DNA from: Entoloma clypeatum
Taxonomy: Eukaryota > Basidiomycota > Agaricomycetes > Agaricales > Entolomataceae
Assembly: GCA_963565915.1 (NCBI GenBank)
Contig: OY751485.1
Coordinates: 1,364,001-1,428,000, forward strand
Direction: 5' to 3'
Length of the DNA stretch: 64,000 bases
The position numbers and the translations under genes are program-made. Below, in pieces: positions 41,684 to 51,510 of this stretch. Each line of letters opens with the position of its first letter. Within the stretch, counting starts at the first letter, position 1. The notes below the pieces were generated by a model. That model was not told where the DNA came from. It did not search any database and saw only the letters and a list, made by a program, of their open reading frames with translations.

Positions 41684-43288
41684 TGACAGACTCACCTCTT
41701 GCACACCATCACACACAACCTCCACATCTACTCCTTCATCCAACCCTTGCTGTTTCCAGGCTTTTTTGTCAAAAGCCCTTGTCATCAAGGAACATTTTTT
41801 GGTTACACCCATTATATTCAGCATTGCCGTTTGAGGTGCTACAGGAAACGTTGAGCCTGTCCTGCACCAAGGTGACCTAAGGCTGACATAGCGAATCTTC
41901 GGAAATGTTACTGGCATGTGTGCTAGCTTGGAAGAGAAGGCTAGACATGTCTGAATCGCAACAGGTGTAATCACTCCCGGACCCAGAAGCAGTCTAGTGC
42001 ACGTAGGGGATCTGACTGCATAGACTTCATCTTTTCTAGATCTTCCTCTGTTTGGGTAACCCGACTACCTGAATAGACAGATCGCTCTTTAGGTTTTTAT
42101 CTTTTAAGTTTTCACATATGTCCAAGTACCGAACCTATTGAGACACTTCAAATAAAATTAAAGGACTTCATAAGGTCAATATGAGTAAAATAAGTTGAAA
42201 TTTTGTCCAAAGTTTTTATTTCAGCCTTGGATCCTCTTCATCCAGGGGACCTCCCCAGCACCTTCATTTATCAAATTTGGTTCATTCATTAAGAAGATAT
42301 AACACTTTTTCTGAAATCTGCACATTTGGTTATTTCTACAGTGCCTCACAAAACTGATTCAATGTTTGTTGCTTTTTGAATACCTTCAAGATAACTCTGC
42401 AAAGAATACCAATTGAATTAAACCTTTGATATATAATTGAAAGCCCTACTTCAGGGCTTTCAGAATATAAAGGAATCATATGATTTAGATCAGAATCCAT
42501 GGAGATATGATTAAATTAAATCAGCAACTCATTGAATCAGTTTTGTGAGTACCTATGGCAATTATCAGAATCAAATGCTTCACTGGTTGTATGGTAACCA
42601 GTTGTCATGACTTACTGATGGAACTTGAATAGAACCCTGATGGGTTGCCAAGGAAAGTTGTATAAGAAGAATCCAACCTCAACAGCCTCCATAATTAATC
42701 ATTGGCCCTATCTCCTCTTCCCACAAGGAAAACATTCTTTCTCTGGCCTCCAATGGTCACTCCACTCGTCATATTGCCTCTAACCTGGGTGTCAGCCAAC
42801 CAACTGTCTCCAGAGTGCTTCAGAATCTTCTTCCTCATCGCAATCTCTCTTCTGGTGGTCGTCCATCCAAGCTTTCTCCCACCAACACACAAAACATACT
42901 TTCACAAATCACCTCAGAGAGAGCCTCCAATGCTGTGCAGACTACCAAACACATCAACACTGTCATCTCCAATCCTGTCTCCCCAGAAACTGTGAGAAGT
43001 GTTCTCAGAAAACATGAATTCAAGGCTGTAACAAAGAAGAAAAGACCTTTCTTAAAGGCCATATATCGGAAGAGGCGGTTGGCATTTGCTATGAAGCACA
43101 GGGAATGGACAGTGGAGGACTGGAAGAGGGTCATTTGGTCAGATGAGACCAAAATCAACAGGTTTGGGTCAGATGGCAAGGAATGGGTCTGGAAAAAGAA
43201 GGATGAGGGGCTTATTGAAAGAGAGATTCAGGGCACAATCAAGTTTGGGGGAGGAAATATTATGCTTTGGGGTTGTATGGGTTGGGAA

Positions 43289-43600
43289 TGTTGAAGTTCC
43301 ACCTGGGCGCTAGCCACAGGTGTACTGAGCAACACGGCTACAGTGGAAGTACTCTACGATACCGCTATAGTCACTTACATGGTTTGGAGGGGGGGTAAGG
43401 CTGGTGAGAGCGGTTGAGGCTGGTGAGAGCGATGGAGCTGGTTAAGAGTCAAGAGACAACTTGTTGGTATTGACAGTTTCCTGGTCTTATATACCGTACT
43501 ACTGTTTGTACCAACCAAACAAGTATGTAATGAAGATATGTAAAGGTCACGTGATGTAATCTAATCTAATCTAATCTACGTGATGGGAAAAGTTTCAACA
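43289..43600 (-). repeat. copia 3' LTR
   Basis: On the minus strand starts TGTTGAAACTTTTCCC and ends GGAACTTCAACA, with (GATTA)n repeats and TATATAAG inside. Confidence 0.95.
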
Positions 43601-43608
43601 CCCCCCCA
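43601..43608 (-). promoter_or_regulatory. copia polypurine tract
   Basis: The minus strand reads TGGGGGGG directly before the 3' LTR. Confidence 0.7.
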
Positions 43609-43677
43609 TATTTAGTACATACTTCTAAATACATCTTACTTTTTCCCACATATATATATAGGTACTTTTTGTTTCGC

Positions 43678-46600
43678 CTAGTTCTTTATCAGTCCAAAGT
43701 ACGGGATAAACTTGGAAAAAAGGATTTTCCCCAGATTCTTAGTCAAAAGGTCTGCAGGGTTATTCACTCCTTCGATGAATTCGACCGTAATAATTCCTTC
43801 GGAGACTTTTTCTCTGACGAAGTGGAATCGCACGTCAATGTGCTTGGATCGCTTCTCAGTTACAGGGTTGGATGCGATAAAGACGGAGCCGTTGTTATCT
43901 CCGTAGATCGGTACTGATCCGATCTGCATTCCAAGTTCGGCAAGCATGCTTCTCAGCCATGTTGCTGCGCGACTGCAATCTGATAGCGCCATGTACTCTG
44001 CTTCTGTAGAAGAGAGGGCGATGGTCTTTTGCGCCGATGATACCCATGTTATCGCTCCAGACGCCAGTGATATGAAGAAGCCGGTGGTAGACCTCCTCGT
44101 GTTCTCATCTGACGCCCAGTCGGAGTCTGTGAATGCATAGATCCCTTTCCCTGAGTCCCCATCATACATTATTGCGTAATTTTTTGTTGCCTTTAAATAT
44201 CTGCAAATATCCCTAGCCACCTCTAAATGGCGTTTTGTGGGATTTGCGGAAAATTGGGACATTTTGATTACAGCAAAGCAGATGTCAGGCCTCGTTCCAA
44301 TCATCAGATATAGGAGTGATCCGATGACGGATTGGTACTTGGATCGGAGTTCCGCATTGGGTTCATCTTCGGACGCCATGGGTTTGTAGCCCGTAGGGAG
44401 TGGGGTATGGGTGGCGTTAGATTCGCTCATCCCCATGCGTGCCAGAATTTTCTCAAGGTAAGGTACTTGATCAATGAAGATCTTCTTCCCACGTTGCCTT
44501 ATTTGGATTGAGAGAAATTCCTTTGGTTCCCCATCGGGCACTAGGTGACCTAGGTCCCTGCATTCCCATGTTGTCATGAAGGCCTTCTTCTTTTCTAGCG
44601 TATATTCCCGGTTTGTGCCGAGAAAAGCAGAGTCGTCGACATAGATGACGGCAATTACAATTTCCCCGTTGGTACTCTTGTGAATGAACACTCCCGCATC
44701 GGAGTGAAGCCGGACAAAGCCGAGCTTTTTCATGGAGGAATCAAGTTCCCTCCACCAGGCTAATGCGGCCTGCTTAAGTCCATATAGAGCTTTGAATAGT
44801 TGGTACACGAGGTGTTCTTTCCCTTTTACTATGTAGCCCTCAGGCTGTCGCATGTAAATGACTTCACGGAGCGTTCCATAGAGGAAGGCTGATGAGACGT
44901 CCAAAAGAGTCATGAACCACCCTTCAAGGGCTGTCAATGCCAGTATTAATCGGACGGTTTCATATCTTACGACTGGTGAGAAGATCTGATCAAAGTCGAT
45001 CCCTTCTACCTGTGAGAAGCCTTTTGCGACGAGGCGCGCTTTCAGACGCCCGTCGGACTTTTCGTTGTAAACCCATTTGTTCCTTAGAGCTTTCCTCCCT
45101 GCAGGCAGGGGTACTAGCTCCGTGATCACCCCGCGGCGTTTGAGCATGTCTAGCTCTTTACGTTCAGCCGCATACCAGTCTTCTTTATTTGGAAGAGGGT
45201 ATATGTCTTTATGGGACATTTCAACGATGCCAACTTGGACTGATATTGCCTCCATCAGGAGGTCATTCATCCATGCCGTTTGACCGCCCAATCTCCGTCT
45301 TCGATCTAATTTTTCAAGATCAGACGCTGGAGTGTCTTCCCCATAGATGCTTCCTGGCATCTTCCGAACTCGTCGTTCCCTGATCGGTCGATCTGGTACT
45401 TGCTCGGGTTCCGGAGTGGGTACTCGCGGTTCGTCATCAGGCTCACTGGCAGGCAGTTCGTTGTCTGATTCAGGTTGATCCTGTTCAATGGGAACTGGGA
45501 TATGAGGTGTTTCGTTGTGACTATCATTATCATTGCTGCCGGGAATGAGATCCTCAAACTCATCAGCCGGCTCTGGGTTTTCCATTTCTGGGTGGTTTTC
45601 TGGCAACGGGTCAATGTGGCATCTAGGGTACTTGCTTTCATCAAAGATAGCTTTCCCGCCCATGAAAATCGTGTTGGTCTCGGGATCCATGAAGCGGTAT
45701 CCTTTGACCCCTGGTTTCGATCCGAGATAAATCATCAATCGGGATCTTGATTCCAGGGAGTTCCTACGTTTCTCCTTTGGGATATATACATATGCCTGAC
45801 ATCCAAATACCCTGACACTAGACATGTCGGGGATCTCATTGGTCACCCTGAAGTAAGGGGTATTCCATTCAAGACGCTGCATGGGGGTTCTGTTGTAGAG
45901 AAATGCTGCGTGTTCCAAACAGAATTCCCACCACATGGGCGGTAAGCATGCATCGAAGCGCAATGCCTGAGATTTTTCCCATAGTGTTCGATTGATCCTT
46001 TCTGCTCTACCATTCTGCTGGTGCTGATATGGGAGCGTGACATCGATCAGAATTCCATGATCGGCAAGTACATCCTTGTATTCGTCAAATTCTCCACCTC
46101 CATCAACCCGCCACTTTTTAGGGGTAGCGGCAAATTGATTCTGGATCATCGCAAGGAATTGTTTCAGCGCCGTGATGGCGCCTGACTTCTTCCTAAGCAA
46201 GACGACCCAGACATGGGATGAAAAATCGTCCAAAAAGGTAAGGAAATATTTGTACTTATGGTACGATGCCGTGGATATCTGCTTCAAGTCTGAATGGATC
46301 AAATCAAAGGGTTTGACAGCCCTTGTCATCGAGTTAGGATAAGATTGATTTGGCATTTTCCCTTTTAGACACCCCGTGCAGCTTTCCTGTGATTTCTCAC
46401 GTACTAACGTTTTGGGTACTCCTTTGGTACTAGTGGGAATCTTATTGAGCGCTTGGTCATTTGGGTGGCCAAGGCGTTTATGCCAGGTTTCGACAGTGAT
46501 TTCGCTAGAGATCGCGTGGATTTGGTCATAGCGTATTTCAGTGTCTAACCAATAAATGGTTTGTCCGAGAATGTGAGGTGAGAACTGTATTTTGTTCTGT

Positions 46601-48396
46601 CCTTTGGAGATGTTGATTTCTCCACGCATTCCGTCTACTTTGTAACCGTGATTAAGGAAGACGCCTAGGGACAATAGGCGTGTGTCCATGTCCGGAATGT
46701 AGAATACAGGTCGGAGAAGGTGGGTTTTTACTTCCCCATTTAGGGTATGCCGTACTGGAACGGCCCCAACTCCGAGAATTTCCAGTTTCTTTCCCTTTTC
46801 AGCTGTTTGGACAAATCGCTTAGCCTTAAGAGGCCTGTAGTACGCGAAGTCCTTGAACTCATGGGTAAAGTGTAACGAAGCACCGGAGTCTAAGATCCAT
46901 TGTGCACGTTCTTTCTCCTTACAGTGTGTACATGACGCAAAGTGCTTTGTATATTTTTTATATAGATCGTTGTCAATATGATCCATACATTCTGCACTAG
47001 TACTAGCTAATATTTTACACGTCTGCAAGGAGGTGTTATTAGCTTTCCTTAATTGGTCAGATTCAGGAGAGGAAGATGACGAACCGTCAAGTTCAATGAG
47101 CCCATCTTCGAATTGGTCCGGCCCCATCCGCTCGCTTTGATGGTCTATGTCCATCATCCTAAGGGTTTGGTCCAGCGGCGGAGTAACTCGACGCTGCTTG
47201 GACGGTCTTTCGTCTTCTTCTGGGATAATCCTATCCAGAATGCGAAGGTTTGACCCTGAGGGGCGGGCACCAATGCCGCGCGCGAGTTTGCGAACATGGT
47301 CGTTTTTCTTCCACACAGACGGCTTGCCCGAAGGAAGCCCGGTGTACTGGGATGGAGGCGGGTTCATTCGCTGAAGGAGCGACTGCATCCGCTGAGAGTC
47401 TGGCTGGGCGGTACTTATCGTTTTTCCGCGCCCGGTGACGGTAGTAAAGGATGGTGGAGGGAAGTGTATGGCGGGAGCAACAAACTCAACCGTTTCCTCC
47501 GCATGGTCGGACGTGTTGTCCGCAGTGTTGGCGCTTTTCTTCTGATTGCGCCAGCGTCCTTTTCCCTTCTTCTTTTCAGAAGCGGTACTATGGTCGGTCG
47601 AGTTAGGCTGCTCGTCAGCGTCGTTCTGTGAGGTACTCGGCTTTTGCTGCTTTTCCCATTTGGGGTCCTGCCCCTTTCGCTTTGTCCCAGAAATTTTCTT
47701 GGCCTGCTCATTGGACGTACGAGTAGACCCGACCGAATACTTGCGCCTGTATTCCGAGATGACGCTGTCGGCGACGGCCTGCCATGTGAAGTCATCGGCG
47801 TCGTATACCTGGAAGAGAGCGGTGGAGAGTGATGACCAGGCGTCGGGAATCGCATTGGCCAAGATCATTGCCTGCATCAGATCGGGGACGACAAAATTTG
47901 AATCGGCGAGACGGGCGAAGAGAGAGCCCAGGCGTTCGATTTCAGGGACGGGGTCGCGTCCAGACAGTTTGTAGGTGGCGGCGGCTTTAAAGTCGCCGAA
48001 GATGACCGCCGGGGATATCTTGGAGTAGGCGTCTTTCAACGTTTTCCATGCGCCAAGCGCCGAGGTACTGTCTTTGATGTGACGTCTGATCGCCTCAGAG
48101 ATTTTCAGGCGTATCGCCCCGAGAGCTACGTCGTCGTCCCTGATCCAGGCTTTTTCTTCCTTACGGAAGCCGGGCTGGTCGACCGTGGTAGTCAGCACAG
48201 GGGGAGCAGCGGCGGTGGGACCAGGAGTGGAGACCGTAGTGGTGAAGTCGGCGATCTCGGGACGGGGGATATCGCCAGAGACGATGCGCCAGACTCCTTG
48301 ATGGAGGAGGTAGGACTTCATTTTTTCGGCCCAGCTTTGGTAGTCAATGCCGTCAAAGGGGGCGATGGTGTCAAGAGCAGAGCGAGAGGTAGACAT
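43678..48396 (-). CDS. copia Gag-Pol polyprotein
   Basis: One uninterrupted 1572-codon frame from ATG 48396. Approximate residue positions: Gag/UBN2-like region from the start (TIAPFDGIDYQSWAEKMKSY), protease WILDSGASLHFTH (500), integrase zinc finger HKRLGHPND to CTGCLKGK (635-674), and integrase core with Asp in HSDLKQIS (702), Asp in RVDGGGEFDEY (764) and Glu in NGRAERINRT (799). RT starts near KARLVAKGFSQVEGIDFDQI and has YVDDSAFLG (1252). RNase H has TDSDWASDENTRR (1427), SSTEAEYMALSD (1464) and YGDNNGSV (1498). No canonical CCHC knuckle is seen, only a CTHC pair before the protease. Domain order PR-INT-RT-RH identifies Ty1/copia. All catalytic residues look intact. Confidence 0.95.
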   Translation of the reverse strand: MSTSRSALDTIAPFDGIDYQSWAEKMKSYLLHQGVWRIVSGDIPRPEIADFTTTVSTPGPTAAAPPVLTTTVDQPGFRKEEKAWIRDDDVALGAIRLKISEAIRRHIKDSTSALGAWKTLKDAYSKISPAVIFGDFKAAATYKLSGRDPVPEIERLGSLFARLADSNFVVPDLMQAMILANAIPDAWSSLSTALFQVYDADDFTWQAVADSVISEYRRKYSVGSTRTSNEQAKKISGTKRKGQDPKWEKQQKPSTSQNDADEQPNSTDHSTASEKKKGKGRWRNQKKSANTADNTSDHAEETVEFVAPAIHFPPPSFTTVTGRGKTISTAQPDSQRMQSLLQRMNPPPSQYTGLPSGKPSVWKKNDHVRKLARGIGARPSGSNLRILDRIIPEEDERPSKQRRVTPPLDQTLRMMDIDHQSERMGPDQFEDGLIELDGSSSSSPESDQLRKANNTSLQTCKILASTSAECMDHIDNDLYKKYTKHFASCTHCKEKERAQWILDSGASLHFTHEFKDFAYYRPLKAKRFVQTAEKGKKLEILGVGAVPVRHTLNGEVKTHLLRPVFYIPDMDTRLLSLGVFLNHGYKVDGMRGEINISKGQNKIQFSPHILGQTIYWLDTEIRYDQIHAISSEITVETWHKRLGHPNDQALNKIPTSTKGVPKTLVREKSQESCTGCLKGKMPNQSYPNSMTRAVKPFDLIHSDLKQISTASYHKYKYFLTFLDDFSSHVWVVLLRKKSGAITALKQFLAMIQNQFAATPKKWRVDGGGEFDEYKDVLADHGILIDVTLPYQHQQNGRAERINRTLWEKSQALRFDACLPPMWWEFCLEHAAFLYNRTPMQRLEWNTPYFRVTNEIPDMSSVRVFGCQAYVYIPKEKRRNSLESRSRLMIYLGSKPGVKGYRFMDPETNTIFMGGKAIFDESKYPRCHIDPLPENHPEMENPEPADEFEDLIPGSNDNDSHNETPHIPVPIEQDQPESDNELPASEPDDEPRVPTPEPEQVPDRPIRERRVRKMPGSIYGEDTPASDLEKLDRRRRLGGQTAWMNDLLMEAISVQVGIVEMSHKDIYPLPNKEDWYAAERKELDMLKRRGVITELVPLPAGRKALRNKWVYNEKSDGRLKARLVAKGFSQVEGIDFDQIFSPVVRYETVRLILALTALEGWFMTLLDVSSAFLYGTLREVIYMRQPEGYIVKGKEHLVYQLFKALYGLKQAALAWWRELDSSMKKLGFVRLHSDAGVFIHKSTNGEIVIAVIYVDDSAFLGTNREYTLEKKKAFMTTWECRDLGHLVPDGEPKEFLSIQIRQRGKKIFIDQVPYLEKILARMGMSESNATHTPLPTGYKPMASEDEPNAELRSKYQSVIGSLLYLMIGTRPDICFAVIKMSQFSANPTKRHLEVARDICRYLKATKNYAIMYDGDSGKGIYAFTDSDWASDENTRRSTTGFFISLASGAITWVSSAQKTIALSSTEAEYMALSDCSRAATWLRSMLAELGMQIGSVPIYGDNNGSVFIASNPVTEKRSKHIDVRFHFVREKVSEGIITVEFIEGVNNPADLLTKNLGKILFSKFIPYFGLIKN

Positions 48397-48745
48397 TGTA
48401 GATGAATCTAAAAAGGGTTCCCAATCAGTGATATGTTATGAATATGATTCGAGAAAACAATTGAATGATTCCTTATGACTTATTCCCTTCAGGAATAGCG
48501 GTCATGGGAAAACCCTTTATATGTCAGAATCGTATAAGGTGCGATCAACGTTTCCACATGGAGTGTACTAGGTCAATCCCCTTAGGGACGTCTCATGACA
48601 GGTACTTGTCGTAATGACGTTCCCAGGTTCATATGTGAAGAAGTAAGACTCAGAACCTAGATCTTTCGATCGGTTCTTTGCCAACCAGGGTAGAGTGGGC
48701 AGGTACTCGCTGTTGCCAGCGTTTCCCAGGTCCCTCTGCTATCCG

Positions 48746-48757
48746 GGGCCCATAACC
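48746..48757 (-). promoter_or_regulatory. copia primer site, half-tRNA(iMet) type
   Basis: The minus strand reads GGTTATGGGCCC directly after the 5' LTR. It is complementary to the anticodon region of initiator tRNA(Met), as in Drosophila copia. Confidence 0.7.
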
Positions 48758-49069
48758 TGTTGAAGTTCCACCTGGGCGCTAGCCACAGGTGTACTGAGCA
48801 ACACGGCTACAGTGGAAGTACTCTACGATACCGCTATAGTCACTTACATGGTTTGGAGGGGGGGTAAGGCTGGTGAGAGCGGTTGAGGCTGGTGAGAGCG
48901 ATGGAGCTGGTTAAGAGTCAAGAGACAACTTGTTGGTATTGACAGTTTCCTGGTCTTATATACCGTACTACTGTTTGTACCAACCAAACAAGTATGTAAT
49001 GAAGATATGTAAAGGTCACGTGATGTAATCTAATCTAATCTAATCTACGTGATGGGAAAAGTTTCAACA
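48758..49069 (-). repeat. copia 5' LTR
   Basis: 312 bp, reads identical to 43289-43600. The TATA box TATATAAG lies near 48954-48961. Confidence 0.95.
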
Positions 49070-49745
49070 GGGAAGGTGTGGGGAGACTTGCAGAGGTTGA
49101 GGGGAGGATGGATGCTGATCAGTATGTGTCCATTTTGGAGGACAATTTGCTGCCCAGCATGGAGGAGAGTGGAATCTCTGAAGAGGAGATCATTTTTCAG
49201 CAGGACAATGACCCCAAGCACACCTCCAAGAAGGCCAAAAAAAGGATGGACAGCAAGAATATTGCTCTGCTGGATTGGCCTGCACAGTCCCCAGACCTCA
49301 ATCCTATTGAACACCTCTGGGTTCATATTAAAAGGAAGTTGAATGAATATCCAACACCACCCAAGGGAGTCTGGGAGATTTGGGACAGAGCAGCAGAGGT
49401 GTGGAATAATATAGAGCCAGAAGTATGTCAAAACCTGATAGAAAGTATGCCAAGAAGGGTAGAGGCAGTAATCAAAGCTAAGGGGGGTAATACCAAGTAC
49501 TAAAGTATAAAATACTGTATTTATTGTACATACTCACAAAACTGATTCAATGAGTCCCTGGAGTAATTTGATCATATATTGATCATTTTTTATGGGAATT
49601 ACATAATTATTGCAGATTCCGAGAGTCCTGAAGCAGGGCTTTTAATCAGGTACCAATACCTTCTTTTGATTGGCATTATTTGCAAAGTTATTTTGAAGGT
49701 AATCACAAAGTAGCAAACATTGAATCAGTTTTGTGAGGCACTATA

Positions 49746-50654
49746 TCTTATCTGGACTTCTAAAAATTATTCAAGGTGTTTCAGAAGGTGAATACATACC
49801 CAATACATAGTTCTATTACTTCAAACTATTGTTAGACCATGAGGAAGGGGCTGCGCACCTGCACGATGCATTTTGGGCATTGTTTACTACTGTTTGGTTA
49901 TCAACATCGCACCTCTATAACTCACATTCCGTGGGCCAATTTGATGAAATAAGTACATTTTTGATCATATAGAATGCTATCCTACCTAATCAATATAGTA
50001 GAAGACTTTACTTGTTCCTGTGTAGACATAATAACCAGATGTGCGATGTTTTTTGGACATTTGTTTACATGTATTTGGCATGTTTGATGTGCACGTCATC
50101 CAATGTTGAAACAACGCATCCACCTATTGCTGACCTTGCAATGAGGGGCACAGGTGGTGAAAAGGCCAGAATATATTTATAGATTATACATATAACCTCT
50201 CTACTTGCGATTGAGGCAGGAGGGAGTGCACGCACGCACCTTTTGTCAAAAACAACTGGCATGTGCTTATTTAGTAAGTGGGAAAATGGGATGTATGTAG
50301 AGTGATTGTGAGCAATGAAATATAATGGTCTTGTGGCTCAGTTGGTTAAGTGGTGTTAAAAGAATCCTTTATACTATAGAAGTTCAGAGTTCAAGTCTTT
50401 CTTCTGGCAGAAATTTTGTACTTGCCATTTTGGGACATTGATTTCAGATCCTCAGATCGTTCCATGGAAAATACTGGTTTAAACCAATCTGAACCGGTCT
50501 TTGGCCGGTCTTTCAAACTCTAAAGTTTTGAGTGAACCGAGGACCGGCCATGATCCGAAACCTTAAAGACCGAGACCGGCGGTCCGGTCTTTCACCGGTT
50601 CCGTCTGGTCTCGGTCTGAAACCAACGAAAGTAAACTGGACCTTGAAACACTAG
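49746..50654. other. foreign sequence inside element D; hAT-like right end
   Basis: Non-gypsy DNA between Tc1 copy 2 and the gag of element D. The part 50465-50653 is rich in GGTCTTTC/GAACCGG and ends TTGAAACACTA, resembling the end of a hAT-type element (TAGTGTTTCAAGG on the opposite strand). Its left end was not found. Confidence 0.4.
50327..50408 (+). ncRNA. tRNA-like sequence, possible tRNA-derived SINE head
   Basis: A pol III A box TGGCTCAGTTGG (50334-50345) and B box GTTCAAGTC (50389-50397) are about 45 bp apart. The acceptor ends (GGTCTTG and TTCTGGCA) do not pair, so a functional tRNA is unlikely. A decayed tRNA or SINE head fits better. Confidence 0.4.
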
Positions 50655-51510
50655 ATCTAGATCCACTCAAATCAAATTCCCCACACCGGACCCTTTTGAT
50701 GGCAAACCGGAACAAGCGGAAAAATGGTTAATGAGCATGGTCTTCTATCTCGAAGGAGTACAGGAGAACAATGACGCGCAAAAAATCTGGTTCGCATTAT
50801 TGCTAATCAAAGGAGGAAAAGCGGACATTGCAATGAACTGGGCAGATGCATGTCGAAGGGAAATCTTATGTCAACAGGCAACAATGCTTCAGAATTGGAC
50901 GGACTTCACACAACACTTTCTGGAGTACTTCAGATACATGGAAGAATCTGAAGAAGCACAGATGAAACTGGACGCATTTACCCAGGCAAGTCTGTCAGCA
51001 GAAGAATTCATTATGGTTTTCAAAGGCTTGGCAATTGCATCGGGATATAGCAATATTGATCTTCTCAACAAATTTAAGATCAAACTGAACAAACCATTGC
51101 GACGGAAATTACAGGAAAGAGATGGACTCCAAAATGACTTGGACACCTGGTATGAAGCTGCGGTTACAGCTGACAGGAATTGGCATCGCAATGTCTTTTG
51201 GGACAAACAATATGGTGGAGGATCAGAACCCTCCAAGGATAAAGGCAAGGCCCCGGAACGATCTTCAAACACCAATCAGAAACCTCAGGCACCGGCTGTC
51301 ACAGCGGTACAGAAGGCCCCTGATGCCATGGACGTCGATCAAACTAAAAGGCTGATCACATGTTACAACTGCCAAGAAACCGGACACATTGCAAAGGACT
51401 GCAAAAAGCCAAAAAAGCAGCACTGCCACTCTGTTCTTGGAAGACCAGGAACATTTGATAGCGGTCAACTTGGAAGCTCGGCTGCTGGTACGCACGATGA
51501 CTCAGGTTAA
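50655..51510 (+). pseudogene. element D Gag (truncated)
   Basis: The frame reads PFDGKPEQAEKWLMSMVFYL from about 50690, has a complete capsid-like region (WTDFTQHFLEYFRYMEESEE, LSAEEFIMVFKGLAIASGYS) and a CCHC knuckle CYNCQETGHIAKDC near 51360-51400. After the knuckle the frame runs into a deletion and the C-terminus is non-homologous. The N-terminus is cut off by the hAT-like end at 50653. Homologous to the Gag of other chromodomain elements but clearly a different family from A, B and E. Confidence 0.8.

Larger units (their letters stand above)
43289..49069 (-). mobile_element. Ty1/copia element, apparently intact
   Basis: Two 312-bp LTRs (43289-43600 and 48758-49069) look identical, flanked by GGGAA (43284-43288 and 49070-49074). 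One long ORF of 1572 codons on the minus strand covers Gag to RNase H. Primer site and polypurine tract are present. Together with element B it is the most likely mobile element here. Confidence 0.95.
42701..49503 (+). pseudogene. Tc1 transposase of copy 2, split by the copia element
   Basis: The frame runs through 42701-43288 and resumes after the copia element at 49075-49503, with no other break. The N-terminal helix-turn-helix reads ENILSLASNGHSTRHIASNL. Catalytic motifs are WSDETKINRFGSDG, FQQDNDPKHTSKKAK and SPDLNPIEHLW, a DD34E-type triad. The position equivalent to the start ATG of the other copies reads ATT (42701), preceded by TAA, so the start codon seems lost. This is the best preserved of the three Tc1 copies and is inactive because of the insertion and the missing start. 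Confidence 0.85.
42339..49743 (+). mobile_element. Tc1/mariner element, copy 2, interrupted by copia
   Basis: Ends CAGTGCCTCACAAAACTGAT (left) and TAGTGCCTCACAAAACTGAT (right, opposite strand), flanked by TA at 42337-42338 and 49744-49745. Inner inverted copies of the end motif lie at 42527-42550 and 49531-49553. Without the copia insertion the element is about 1.6 kb with a nearly complete transposase frame. It lies within element D. Confidence 0.9.

Noticed and set aside
50327..50408. Functional tRNA gene
   Set aside because: The acceptor and D stems do not pair convincingly although the pol III boxes are present.
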